Shown: positions 35,358-44,314 of the stretch, in pieces | How the letters are laid out: each line of letters begins with the position of its first letter | How positions within the stretch are numbered: the first letter of the stretch is position 1 | Source of the DNA: Paracnuella aquatica | Lineage (GTDB): Bacteria; Bacteroidota; Bacteroidia; Chitinophagales; Chitinophagaceae | Assembly (NCBI RefSeq): GCF_003332885.2 | Contig: NZ_QOWJ01000007.1 | Coordinates: 62,001 to 126,000, forward strand | Length of the DNA stretch: 64,000 nt | Direction: 5' to 3' | Program-made: the position numbers and the translations under genes | The notes under the pieces: model-generated | Seen by the model: only the letters and a program-made list of their open reading frames with translations | Databases searched by the model: none | What the model was told of the DNA's origin: nothing

Positions 35358-36638
35358 ATGAAAAGAATATTTGTTCCCCTGCTGGTGGCCTGCGCCACCA
35401 CCGCCTGTGCCCAAAACACCAAGCCAAGTAACGCCGACATTGCCGAAGTGCGCCGCATCGAAACCGTGCTGTCGCACGACAGTATGCAGGGCCGCCGTGC
35501 CGGCACACCGGGCAGTGACAAGGCCGCTGCCTTTATTGCCTCAGAATTTAAAAAGGCGGGTTTGCAGCCACTGCCCAATGGTAGCTACCTGCAAAGCTTT
35601 AAAGTATTGCGGCCCAAGCAAACAGCGCTGACGGCCACACTCAATGGCGCTGCGCTGGAGGCCAAAAATTTACTGGTCATTACCACCCAACCCGACCTGA
35701 AAGTAAGCAACACATCGGGCTACAACACCGTAACCATTGCAGCCGGCGAGAGCATTGCCGAAAAAGCAACAGCCGCCGCGCAGGCGGATCAAAATACCGT
35801 GGTATTTGTCGATACTTCGTTCGCCAACATATTTCCCCGCCTGTCCGCATTCAAGCGCCAGTTGTTTGCCGGCGGGTCCAATGTCGTATTCATTATGACC
35901 GCGGTGCAACCACAATCTTACGAGGTGTCGGTGCAGCACACATTCGATGAAACGGCGATGGCCAACGTAGTAGGTATTTTGCCCGGCAAAAGCAAAGCTT
36001 CGGAGCAGGTGATTTTTTCGGGCCATTACGATCACCTGGGTATTGGCAAGCCGGTGAATGGCGACTCAATTTACAATGGCGCTAACGATGATGCTGCGGG
36101 CATTACCGCGGTGATCATGCTGGCCAATCATTTTAAAAAGCAGGGCGGCAACCAGCGTACGCTGGTGTTTGCAGCATTTACCGCTGAGGAAGTGGGCGGT
36201 TTTGGCGCACAGTATTTTTCCAAGCAATTTGACCCGGCTAAAGTTGCGGCGATGTTCAACATTGAAATGATCGGCACCGAAAGCAAATGGGGCAAGAACT
36301 CGGCGTACATCACGGGTTTTGAAAAAACCGACATGGGCGCAATTTTGCAAAAAAACCTGCAGGGCACTGGGTTTACGTTTCACCCCGATCCGTACCCCGA
36401 CCAACAGCTTTTTTACCGCTCCGATAATGCCACACTGGCCCGCCTGGGTGTGCCGGCGCATACCATTTCCACATCAAAAATGGACAGCGAAAAACATTAC
36501 CACACCGTTGACGACGAAATTGAAACCCTGGACCTCGAAAACATGGCCGCCATTATCCGCGCCATTGCCCAAAGCAGCCGCAGCATTGTGGAGGGAAAAG
36601 ACACACCATCGAGGGTAGATACCAAGTCGCTGAGATAA
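35358..36638 (+). CDS. Secreted M28-family metallopeptidase
   Basis: 426 residues from ATG 35358, preferred because it opens with a signal sequence (KRIFVPLLVACATTACAQ; the Cys might be lipidated although the box is not ideal). PA-like inserted domain in the first half, then the M28 zinc peptidase domain: IFSGHYDHLG (His and Asp ligands), YNGANDDAAG (bridging Asp), FAAFTAEEVGGFGAQYF (catalytic Glu and ligand Glu), FNIEMIG, and SEKHYHTVDDEIETLD with the last His ligand. Aminopeptidase or carboxypeptidase of two-zinc type; substrate unknown. First gene of a two-gene operon. Confidence 0.88.
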   Translation: MKRIFVPLLVACATTACAQNTKPSNADIAEVRRIETVLSHDSMQGRRAGTPGSDKAAAFIASEFKKAGLQPLPNGSYLQSFKVLRPKQTALTATLNGAALEAKNLLVITTQPDLKVSNTSGYNTVTIAAGESIAEKATAAAQADQNTVVFVDTSFANIFPRLSAFKRQLFAGGSNVVFIMTAVQPQSYEVSVQHTFDETAMANVVGILPGKSKASEQVIFSGHYDHLGIGKPVNGDSIYNGANDDAAGITAVIMLANHFKKQGGNQRTLVFAAFTAEEVGGFGAQYFSKQFDPAKVAAMFNIEMIGTESKWGKNSAYITGFEKTDMGAILQKNLQGTGFTFHPDPYPDQQLFYRSDNATLARLGVPAHTISTSKMDSEKHYHTVDDEIETLDLENMAAIIRAIAQSSRSIVEGKDTPSRVDTKSLR

Positions 36639-36648
36639 AGGGCAAATA

Positions 36649-37635
36649 ATGTTGCGGCTTTTTTCCCTTTTGCTGATGATTTGCCTGCATGCTAACGTGC
36701 AGGGCCAGCCCGATACCAGCGGCGTTGCTGCGGGCCAACTCGAACATGCACTGGAAGTGCTGGCATCCGACTCGCTTAAAGGGCGGGGCAACTACACGGC
36801 GGAATTGAAAAAAGCCGCAACGTTTATTGTAAATAGGTTCAAGGCTGCAGGGCTGCTGTCTTATTTTGATGACAGCGACATGCTGCAGTTTTTTAAAGAC
36901 GGTGCTTTTTCGGGTGGGCAGGTGCAGGCACTGAACCTGGAAAATTATGATCCCAAAAGGTGGCTGGCCAACGTGGTAGCTATGTTGCCCGGCACCGACA
37001 AGCCCGAGGAGTTTATTATTTTTTCGGCGCACTACGATCATTTGGTTGCCGAACGCCGCGGCCGCGATTCGATTTACAACGGCGCCAACGACAATGCATC
37101 GGGCACAGCGGCCATGCTTGCACTGGCCCATTATTTTGCCCAAAAAAAAGGCAACAGCCGCACCATTATTTTTTGTGCATTTGCCGGCGAGGAACTCGGT
37201 TTGTTAGGTTCCAAATATTTTGTACAAACCATTGATGCAAAAAAAGTAGTGGCCGTTATCAACCTCGAAATGCTGGGGCGCACTGCCGCTGCCGGCAAAA
37301 ACAGTTTCTTCATCACCGGTTCCAACTATTCCAGCCTTGCCGAAATTGTACGGGCCAATTTAAATGGTTCATCAGTAAAATTGGCGAGGGAACAATACAG
37401 CAGCGGCGGCGATCTTTTCCTCCGCTCCGATAATTATCCTTTTGCCCAACTGGGCATTCCCGCCCATACTTTTATGAGCAGCGATGACACCGAAGGCTGT
37501 TACCATCGCCCCTGCGATGAAGTACGCACCATCAACAAGGAACACCTGCTAAATGTAACCAACGGGATTATTCAGGCCACCCGTACGTTGGTTGATGGCA
37601 CCGAACGGCCAAAGGTGTACTCGGTGCCGCGGTAA
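36649..37635 (+). CDS. Secreted M28-family metallopeptidase, second copy
   Basis: 328 residues with signal peptide LRLFSLLLMICLHANVQGQ. Same zinc-ligand pattern as its neighbour: IIFSAHYDHL, YNGANDNASG, FCAFAGEELGLLGSKYF, VINLEMLGR, and GCYHRPCDEVRTIN carrying the last His. It is about 100 residues shorter because the inserted domain is reduced. Starts 10 bp after the first peptidase gene; the two are paralogues that likely arose by tandem duplication and then diverged. Probably acts in the periplasm or outside the cell in peptide nutrition. Confidence 0.87.
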   Translation: MLRLFSLLLMICLHANVQGQPDTSGVAAGQLEHALEVLASDSLKGRGNYTAELKKAATFIVNRFKAAGLLSYFDDSDMLQFFKDGAFSGGQVQALNLENYDPKRWLANVVAMLPGTDKPEEFIIFSAHYDHLVAERRGRDSIYNGANDNASGTAAMLALAHYFAQKKGNSRTIIFCAFAGEELGLLGSKYFVQTIDAKKVVAVINLEMLGRTAAAGKNSFFITGSNYSSLAEIVRANLNGSSVKLAREQYSSGGDLFLRSDNYPFAQLGIPAHTFMSSDDTEGCYHRPCDEVRTINKEHLLNVTNGIIQATRTLVDGTERPKVYSVPR

Positions 37636-37726
37636 TGTTCTTTACCGGGGATGTATATGCGAAATATGAAACGTTGTAAACCGTTTTAAACAGATAAGAT
37701 CGAGCAAATAAAGTTGTCGCGGTTGA

Positions 37727-38479
37727 TTAACCAACAATCCTGGAAACCTGGTGCACCGCAGCCGCCATCTCGCCAATCAGCAGTGGGTCTTTTTCCAGCG
37801 AATTGCCCACCACTACTACATCGGCGCCGGCCTTGCAATTGAGGTAAGCTTTTTCTGCACTGCGGATGCCGCCGCCCACAATCAGGGGCACCGAAATTTG
37901 TTCGGCCACTGCTCTAATCATTTCTTCCGACACCGGCTTTTTGGCGCCGCTGCCTGCATCCAGATAAATCAGTTTCAGTCCCAGCATTTCGCCGGCCAGT
38001 GCGGTGCACAGCGCAATATCGCTTTTGTCGGCGGGGATGGGGGCTGCATTGCTGATATAGGAAACAGTTGTGGGCGCCCCGCCATCAATGACCATATAGC
38101 CGGTGGGCAACACCTCGAGGCCGCTGCGTTTAACGGCCGGTGCCGACAGCACATGCTGGCCAATGAGCAACTCGGGGTTGCGCCCCGAAATAAGGGAAAG
38201 ATAAAGCAGCGCATCGGCCGAAGGGCTGATCTGCGCAGGAGAGCCAGGAAACAGGATAACGGGAATGGAGCAACGATCTTTAACGCCCCGGATGCAGGCA
38301 TCGAGTTGATCGGAAACCATCAGGCTGCCACCGATAAAAAAATAGTCAACAGCAGCATCCAACGACAGTTGTACAAGTTTGTCCAAATGTGCTGGTGCCG
38401 CTTTGTCGGGGTCAATGAGTACAGCCAGCGCCTTTCTGCCCCATGTTTTTTGTTCCAAAAGTTTCGGATAAACGGCCAT
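37727..38479 (-). CDS. Geranylgeranylglyceryl-phosphate synthase family (PcrB-like)
   Basis: 250 residues from ATG 38479 (42 open codons upstream lack similarity). TIM-barrel prenyltransferase that joins a polyprenyl diphosphate to sn-glycerol 1-phosphate, the ether-lipid reaction known from archaea; homologues in Bacteroidota, including Chitinophaga, belong to the group II GGGP synthases. Motifs: ALAVLIDPDK near the start, YFFIGGSLMVSDQLD, PVILFPGSPAQISPSADALLYLSLISGRNP, YLDAGSGAKKPVS, VPLIVGGGIRSAEKA and GADVVVVGNSLEKDP, of which the last three bind phosphate. What the cell makes with the product is unknown. Confidence 0.88.
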   Translation of the reverse strand: MAVYPKLLEQKTWGRKALAVLIDPDKAAPAHLDKLVQLSLDAAVDYFFIGGSLMVSDQLDACIRGVKDRCSIPVILFPGSPAQISPSADALLYLSLISGRNPELLIGQHVLSAPAVKRSGLEVLPTGYMVIDGGAPTTVSYISNAAPIPADKSDIALCTALAGEMLGLKLIYLDAGSGAKKPVSEEMIRAVAEQISVPLIVGGGIRSAEKAYLNCKAGADVVVVGNSLEKDPLLIGEMAAAVHQVSRIVG

Positions 38480-39220
38480 CAGCTTCCCGTGAGTTGTTGT
38501 GCGGCAAAAATGCGAAAAGTTTTGGTAATGAACGCCGAAAGGCTGAAGCGGAGTGCCAAAGCATACAAATGGGGCCTGTTCTGTTCCTGTTTTTTGCGGA
38601 GCCACAGGGTTTCGCTTTTCCCATTCGGCTGTCTATTTTTTTAATGCATTTCGGTGCTGCGTAAATGAAAATTTGTGCAAACGTTTGTGCTGCCATTGCA
38701 AACGTTTGCGCAAGCAACACAACTTGAGCACGACTCAATAGCGGAAAAATAAATTTTATTATCGCATAGGATTTAACAAAGTCATAATCTCTTGCAACTA
38801 TCCGAATGCTTATGTGTGGGATTAAAAGAGCGGTTGACTTCAAGCATCCTGTTACTAACGATTGTTGCAGAACGATAAACCTGATGACGCCATTGAAATG
38901 TTTGGACTAATTGCCGCAATGCAGTTGTGTTTTTGCTAAATGAGAAAAGGATTTTTCTAGAAGAATATGCTGAACAAAGCGGCGATGATCTTGATGCGCC
39001 GCTGGGCCGGAGTGTGCCTTTGCAATTTGCTGTAACCATTTGATTTTTTGCGCGGGTAGCGCTTACCCCGAATGAGGCTTTTTGCAGCATGGGGCGGAGC
39101 TGTGTGCTGTTGATAACCGGCTGTTTGTATGCTCGAAATCCAGCATGGAATGTTTGCTTCTGTCACAACTAAATGATACGAAAACCTATCGTCTGATTTA
39201 TTTAAACCCCTCGTAAAATC
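38480..39220. other. 740-bp region between GGGP synthase gene and susC
   Basis: No gene supported. Contains the pair of LacI-type palindromes (38677-38713). The rest, including the 500 bp before susC, shows no clear structure. Confidence 0.5.
38677..38713. promoter_or_regulatory. Pair of LacI/GalR-family operator-like palindromes
   Basis: GCAAACGTTTGT at 38677-38688 and the perfect palindrome GCAAACGTTTGC at 38698-38709, starting exactly 21 bp apart (two helix turns). The centre AACGTT with flanking GCA/TGC is the LacI/GalR/CcpA operator type. About 200 bp before the GGGP synthase start and 510 bp before susC; which gene they control is unclear, susC being the more likely. Confidence 0.55.
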
Positions 39221-42200
39221 ATGGTCGAAAACAAAGCTAGCTGGTTACAAAATTGTACAAAGCCAAAGTGGGGCCGGCAGGTAAGCTGGCGTAATATTGG
39301 CGTTTTACTCACCTTATTGTTGATACAAATTAGCAATGATGTACATGCAGCTCCTGCAGGCGTTGCGGGTGCTGCGCGGTATGATGAACGAACTGCATGG
39401 CACCTGTTTGATATGCGCATAACCGGCACCGTTACCGATAGTACCGGTCAGCGGCTTGCCAATGCAACGGTAACCATCAAGGAAAATGGCGCCAAAACAT
39501 CCACCAACGCGGAGGGCTTTTTTACCATACAGGCGCCGGATGCAGGCGGCACGCTGCAGGTTTCCTTTATCGGCTACCAAACCTTTGAAGTGTCGGTAAC
39601 AAATGCAGGTCATCAAAACATACGACTGGCGCAACAGGTCAGCGCCAGCGATGAAGTAGTGGTGGTGGGTTTTGGTAAACAAAAACGGGCCAGTGTTGTG
39701 GGCGCCATTCAAAGTGTAAAGCCCGAAGAATTGCGCATACCTACCAGCAACCTTTCCAACTCTTTTGCAGGTAAATTGGCTGGCGTTATTGCCGTGCAGC
39801 GTTCGGGGCAACCCGGTGCAGATGGTGCATCTTTTTTTATTCGCGGCATCTCTACTTTCAGTGGCGCTACCAACCCGCTGATCATTCTTGATGGTGTTGC
39901 TGTATCAGCCGGCGACCTTAACGCACTGGCGCCGGAAGTGATCGAAAGCTTTTCCATTCTAAAAGACGCTACCGCTACGGCAATATATGGGTCGAGGGGT
40001 GCAAACGGTGTGATGATTGTAACAACTAAACGCGGTAAAAACCTGGACAAGCCACGCATCAACATTCGCATTGAAAACTCCGTTGCTGCGCCTACTTCCG
40101 TTCCGAAATTTGTAGATGGTGTGCGGTTTATGGAGTTGTACAACGAAGCGGTAATTGGCCGCAGCACCGGCGAAATTCCATATTCCGCAGACAAGATCGA
40201 AGGCACACGACAGGGGCTGGATCCATACCTGTACCCGAGTGTAAATTGGTACGACGAACTGTTTAAGTCGACCGCAATGAACCAGAGCGCCAACGTAAAC
40301 GTAATGGGCGGCGGGCAAAAGGTGGACTACTTTATGAGCGCCACATTTAACCACGACAACGGCATTCTCAAAAAATCGAACCTGCATACCTACGACAATA
40401 ACATTTCGGTGAAACGCTACTCGTTTCAAAACAACCTGAATGCACAACTCAGCCCGTCGACCAAGTTTGCATTGCGGTTGAACACACAGATCCGCGATTA
40501 TCATGGACCGGCTAAAGATGCCAACGCCATTTTTGGCGATGTGATGAATGCCAACGGTGTTGATTTTCCCGTGATGTTTCCATCGGCGCCGGGCAGCAAC
40601 GATATTCGTTATGGTGGTAAAAGCGGTGGCCGTGTAAATGATGGGTACATCAACCCATTTGCCGAAATGGTAAGAGGCTATACCGATAATTTTCAAAGCA
40701 CCATTGTAGCCACAGTTGATGGCGAACAGCAACTGAATTTTATTACGCCCGGCCTTGCATTTAAAGCTTTGGGTTCGTTTAAAAATTGGAGTAACACCAA
40801 CACCAACCGCTCGAGGGGATACAATCAGTTTTTGGTAGACAACATCGTGAAAAATCCCGACGGAACAGTATCCTACGACCTGACACGAGTGGGCACGGTG
40901 CAGAATGAAACACTGGGCACCAGCACTGCGCATAGTGGCGACCGCACCATTTATTTTCAAACATCGTTGGATTATAACCGAACTTTTGCCGGCGTGCACA
41001 ACGTGTCGGGCCTGTTGCTATACAACCAGCAGGAGTATAATGTAAACAACCCCGATGGCTTGATTGCATCGCTGCCCAGAAGATCGCAGGGGTTTGCAGG
41101 CAGGGTAACCTATGCCTTTGACAACCGCTATATGCTGGAAGCCAACTTCGGCTACAATGGTTCGGAAAATTTTGCCGAAGGAAAGCGCTTTGGATTTTTC
41201 CCGTCGGTTGCGGGCGGCTATGTGGTGAGCAACGAAAAGTTTTGGGAGCCGCTTGAACGTTCCATTAAAACATTAAAGCTGCGCGGCTCCTGGGGTTTGG
41301 TGGGCAACGACCAGATCGGTGGGGCACGCTTTGTTTACCTCTCCGATATCAACCTGGGCGGGCAAGGCTACACCAGCGGCGTAAACCAGGATTATACCCG
41401 CAATGGCCCCAGCTACCTGCGTTTTGCCAACCCCAACATTACCTGGGAAGTGGCAGAAAAAATCAACGTGGGCATGGACCTTTCACTGGCCAACGGCATC
41501 AACCTGGTGGTGGATATATTTAAGGAAAACCGCAAAGGCATCTTCCTGCAGCGGCAGGTAATCCCCGAATCTTTTGGTACGCTGGGCACCACGGTTTATG
41601 GCAACCTGGGTGCGGTGCGCAACCAGGGCATTGATGTTTCATTGGATTATACAAAGGCCGTTTCCCGCGATCTGCAGGTAACGCTGAAAGGCACATTTAC
41701 CTATGCACACAACACAGTGGTGGAAAACGATGAGCCGCCATTTACCAAATACAAAAACCTGTCGCTGGTTGGGCATCCCATTAACTCGCTGCTGGGCTAC
41801 CAGGCCGAACGCCTGTTTATTGACGATGCCGAAGTGGTGAAAAGCCCGTTGCAACAACTGGGTGGCTTTGTAACGGCCGGCGACATCAAATACCGCGATA
41901 TTACGAACGGCATTGATGGCCTGAACATGGTGAACAGCGACGACCGTGTGTACATGGGCTATCCCACCATCCCGGAAATTGTTTATGGTTTCGGGCCTTC
42001 GTTCCGGTATAAAAAGCTGGACCTCTCTTTCTTTTTCCAGGGTGTAACCAACACTTCATTTTTTATCAATGGCTTTCATCCATTTGGCACCAGCGATCAG
42101 CGCAATGTGCTGCAGTTTATTGACGACAACCGCTGGAGCCCCGGCAATCCAAACATTTTTGCACAATATCCGCGCCTGAGCAAACTCGATAATCCAAACA

Positions 42201-42421
42201 ACACAGCCAACTCTTCGTACTGGCTGCGTGATGGCTCGTTCCTCAAACTCCGGAATGCTGAAGTGGGCTACAACTACAAGTTTGCCCGCATTTATTTAAG
42301 CGGCTTCAATCTGCTCACGTTCTCCAAGTTCAAGCTGTGGGATCCGGAGCAGGGTGGTGGCAATGGCCTGGGCTATCCTACAAAGCGCATTGTAAACGTA
42401 GGTGTGCAACTGGGGCTATAA
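39221..42421 (+). CDS. susC: SusC/RagA-family TonB-linked outer-membrane transporter
   Basis: 1066 residues. Signal region (NIGVLLTLLLIQISNDVHA), then a carboxypeptidase-regulatory-like beta-sandwich (DMRITGTVTDSTGQRLANATVTIKENG...LQVSFIGYQTFEV, residues 65-130), TonB box region SDEVVVVGFGKQKRASVVGAI, plug with FIRGISTFSGATNPLIILDGV and ILKDATATAIYGSRGANGVMIVTTKRGK, and a 22-strand barrel up to the terminal NVGVQLGL. It imports glycans or other large nutrients with SusD as lid. No STN domain, so it is not controlled through an anti-sigma factor by itself. No glycoside hydrolase in the operon, so the substrate is unknown. Confidence 0.95.
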   Translation: MVENKASWLQNCTKPKWGRQVSWRNIGVLLTLLLIQISNDVHAAPAGVAGAARYDERTAWHLFDMRITGTVTDSTGQRLANATVTIKENGAKTSTNAEGFFTIQAPDAGGTLQVSFIGYQTFEVSVTNAGHQNIRLAQQVSASDEVVVVGFGKQKRASVVGAIQSVKPEELRIPTSNLSNSFAGKLAGVIAVQRSGQPGADGASFFIRGISTFSGATNPLIILDGVAVSAGDLNALAPEVIESFSILKDATATAIYGSRGANGVMIVTTKRGKNLDKPRINIRIENSVAAPTSVPKFVDGVRFMELYNEAVIGRSTGEIPYSADKIEGTRQGLDPYLYPSVNWYDELFKSTAMNQSANVNVMGGGQKVDYFMSATFNHDNGILKKSNLHTYDNNISVKRYSFQNNLNAQLSPSTKFALRLNTQIRDYHGPAKDANAIFGDVMNANGVDFPVMFPSAPGSNDIRYGGKSGGRVNDGYINPFAEMVRGYTDNFQSTIVATVDGEQQLNFITPGLAFKALGSFKNWSNTNTNRSRGYNQFLVDNIVKNPDGTVSYDLTRVGTVQNETLGTSTAHSGDRTIYFQTSLDYNRTFAGVHNVSGLLLYNQQEYNVNNPDGLIASLPRRSQGFAGRVTYAFDNRYMLEANFGYNGSENFAEGKRFGFFPSVAGGYVVSNEKFWEPLERSIKTLKLRGSWGLVGNDQIGGARFVYLSDINLGGQGYTSGVNQDYTRNGPSYLRFANPNITWEVAEKINVGMDLSLANGINLVVDIFKENRKGIFLQRQVIPESFGTLGTTVYGNLGAVRNQGIDVSLDYTKAVSRDLQVTLKGTFTYAHNTVVENDEPPFTKYKNLSLVGHPINSLLGYQAERLFIDDAEVVKSPLQQLGGFVTAGDIKYRDITNGIDGLNMVNSDDRVYMGYPTIPEIVYGFGPSFRYKKLDLSFFFQGVTNTSFFINGFHPFGTSDQRNVLQFIDDNRWSPGNPNIFAQYPRLSKLDNPNNTANSSYWLRDGSFLKLRNAEVGYNYKFARIYLSGFNLLTFSKFKLWDPEQGGGNGLGYPTKRIVNVGVQLGL

Positions 42422-42475
42422 TGTGATGTTGCCTGTTGTAGCAACAAGAACGTAAACACAAAAGACAAACAAACA

Positions 42476-44296
42476 ATGAATGTAAAAAATATAATCATGC
42501 TGTTGCTGTTGGTGGGCATTGCAGCATCGGGTTGTCAAAAGTACCTGGACATTGTACCGGACGAACGGCCTACCGAAAAAGACGCATTCAAAGACATTTA
42601 TGCGGCTGAAAATTTCCTGTATTCCTGTTATGCGCCGCTGCCCAATCCCAGGGCGGGCACGGGTTCCATCGACCTGTTTACTACGGATGAAGTGGTAACG
42701 GCATTCGAGCATGAAACCTTTGCGCAATTTCCAAAAGGCACATTCACTGCATCCAACCCGGTGATCTCTTATTGGAGCACGCTATACAAAGGCATCCGGC
42801 AGTGTTATATTTTAATACAAAATATTGACAACACACCGGGGCTTGACCAGGCCCGCAAAGTGCAGTACAAAGCCGAGGCAAAATTCCTCGTCGGTTACTA
42901 TCATTTTCTGCTGGCCCGCATGTATGGGCCCATCATCATCCAGGATGGTATTGCCGATGTGGAAATGGATGCAGGCCGTTATCCATCGCGGTCTACTTAC
43001 GATGAGTGCATTTCGTTTATTGTAAACAAACTGGATGAAGCGGCTGCAGAATTACCCCTGATGCCCATTTCGCCCAACGAGTTTGGCCGTGCAACGAGCA
43101 TCGCTGCAAAAGCAATCAAAGCCCGTGTGCTGTTGTATGCAGCATCGCCCCTGTTCAATGGCGGCGGTGGCGAGGAGGCAAGCTTTTACACCAACTTTAC
43201 CTCCAAAGAAGGCGTGAACCTGATACCTGTAAACTACGACCGGGAGAAATGGAAAAAAGCCGCTGATGCGGCTAAGGAAGCCATTACATTAGCAGAAAGC
43301 AATGGCTACCAGTTGTACCGCTACAATGCTTCGGTTGGTTCCGAATTGCCTGCCAATCCAATTGAAAAGGACCTGCGGTTTACCATCATCGACCGCAATT
43401 CACCGGAAGTGATTTTTGCCGATACACGCCGCGAAGGCCTATATGATTTCCAAAACAAAAGCACGCCGTTTATTCAAGGCACATCGTGGAACGGCATAGC
43501 GCCAACGCTGACCATGCTGGAACAGTTTTATACAAAAAACGGGTTGCCCATCGAAAAAGATCCGGAGTTTAACTACAATGGCCGCTATGAAATTGCTGCA
43601 GGCGCCAACGGCAACACACTTGCGCTTAACCTTAACCGTGAGCCCCGGTTCAATGCATGGATTGGATACCACAATGGCATGTATGAAATTACCAGGGGCT
43701 CGCAAAAGCAGCTCCTGATGAAGTTCCGGAAAAACGATGCACATGGCATACAGGGTCGCAGCAATAACTATTCGCCTACCGGTTACCTGAACAAAAAAGG
43801 CGTACACCCGCTGTTGGTGCAGGACCAGTTAAGCGTTACGCAAAACTACCCCTGGCCCGTGGTGCGGCTGGCCGAGTTGTACCTCAATTATGCCGAAGCA
43901 CTCATTGAATACGGCGATGATTTGGCCACTGCCAAAACCTATATCGACCGGGTACGCACCAGGGCGGGCATCCCCACTATCGACGAAGCATGGGCACCCA
44001 TTGGCGGCGCTGCCGATAAAGCTACGCTGCGCAGCATTGTACGCCAGGAGCGCACCATTGAGCTGTACCTCGAAAACCACCGCTTTTGGGACCTGCGCCG
44101 TTGGATGACTGCAGCGGAATATTTGAATGTAAAAGCAAAAGGCATGAACATACAGGGCGCCACCGATGAAGAATTCTTCAGGGTTTCGGAAGTGGTATAT
44201 CCGCGCAGCTTTCGTTCGCCTGCATTTTACCTCATGCCCATTCCCATTGCGGAGATCAACAAAAATGAAAACCTCATTCAAAACCCCGGTTATTAA
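42476..44296 (+). CDS. susD: SusD/RagB-family nutrient-binding lipoprotein
   Basis: 606 residues. Lipoprotein signal IIMLLLLVGIAASGCQKYLDIVPDERPT with Cys at the lipobox. SusD-like N-terminal domain (DAFKDIYAAENFLYSCYAPLPNP...), TPR-type helices including ARKVQYKAEAKFLVGYYHFLLARMYGPIII, and the RagB/SusD C-terminal domain with YPWPVVRLAELYLNYAEALIEYGD, VRTRAGIPTI, IVRQERTIELYLENHRFWDLRRW and the last YLMPIPIAEINKNENLIQNPGY. Forms the extracellular lid of the SusC barrel. Starts 54 bp after susC. Confidence 0.96.
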   Translation: MNVKNIIMLLLLVGIAASGCQKYLDIVPDERPTEKDAFKDIYAAENFLYSCYAPLPNPRAGTGSIDLFTTDEVVTAFEHETFAQFPKGTFTASNPVISYWSTLYKGIRQCYILIQNIDNTPGLDQARKVQYKAEAKFLVGYYHFLLARMYGPIIIQDGIADVEMDAGRYPSRSTYDECISFIVNKLDEAAAELPLMPISPNEFGRATSIAAKAIKARVLLYAASPLFNGGGGEEASFYTNFTSKEGVNLIPVNYDREKWKKAADAAKEAITLAESNGYQLYRYNASVGSELPANPIEKDLRFTIIDRNSPEVIFADTRREGLYDFQNKSTPFIQGTSWNGIAPTLTMLEQFYTKNGLPIEKDPEFNYNGRYEIAAGANGNTLALNLNREPRFNAWIGYHNGMYEITRGSQKQLLMKFRKNDAHGIQGRSNNYSPTGYLNKKGVHPLLVQDQLSVTQNYPWPVVRLAELYLNYAEALIEYGDDLATAKTYIDRVRTRAGIPTIDEAWAPIGGAADKATLRSIVRQERTIELYLENHRFWDLRRWMTAAEYLNVKAKGMNIQGATDEEFFRVSEVVYPRSFRSPAFYLMPIPIAEINKNENLIQNPGY

Positions 44297-44314
44297 TTGC
44301 CCAAGCATTGCATT

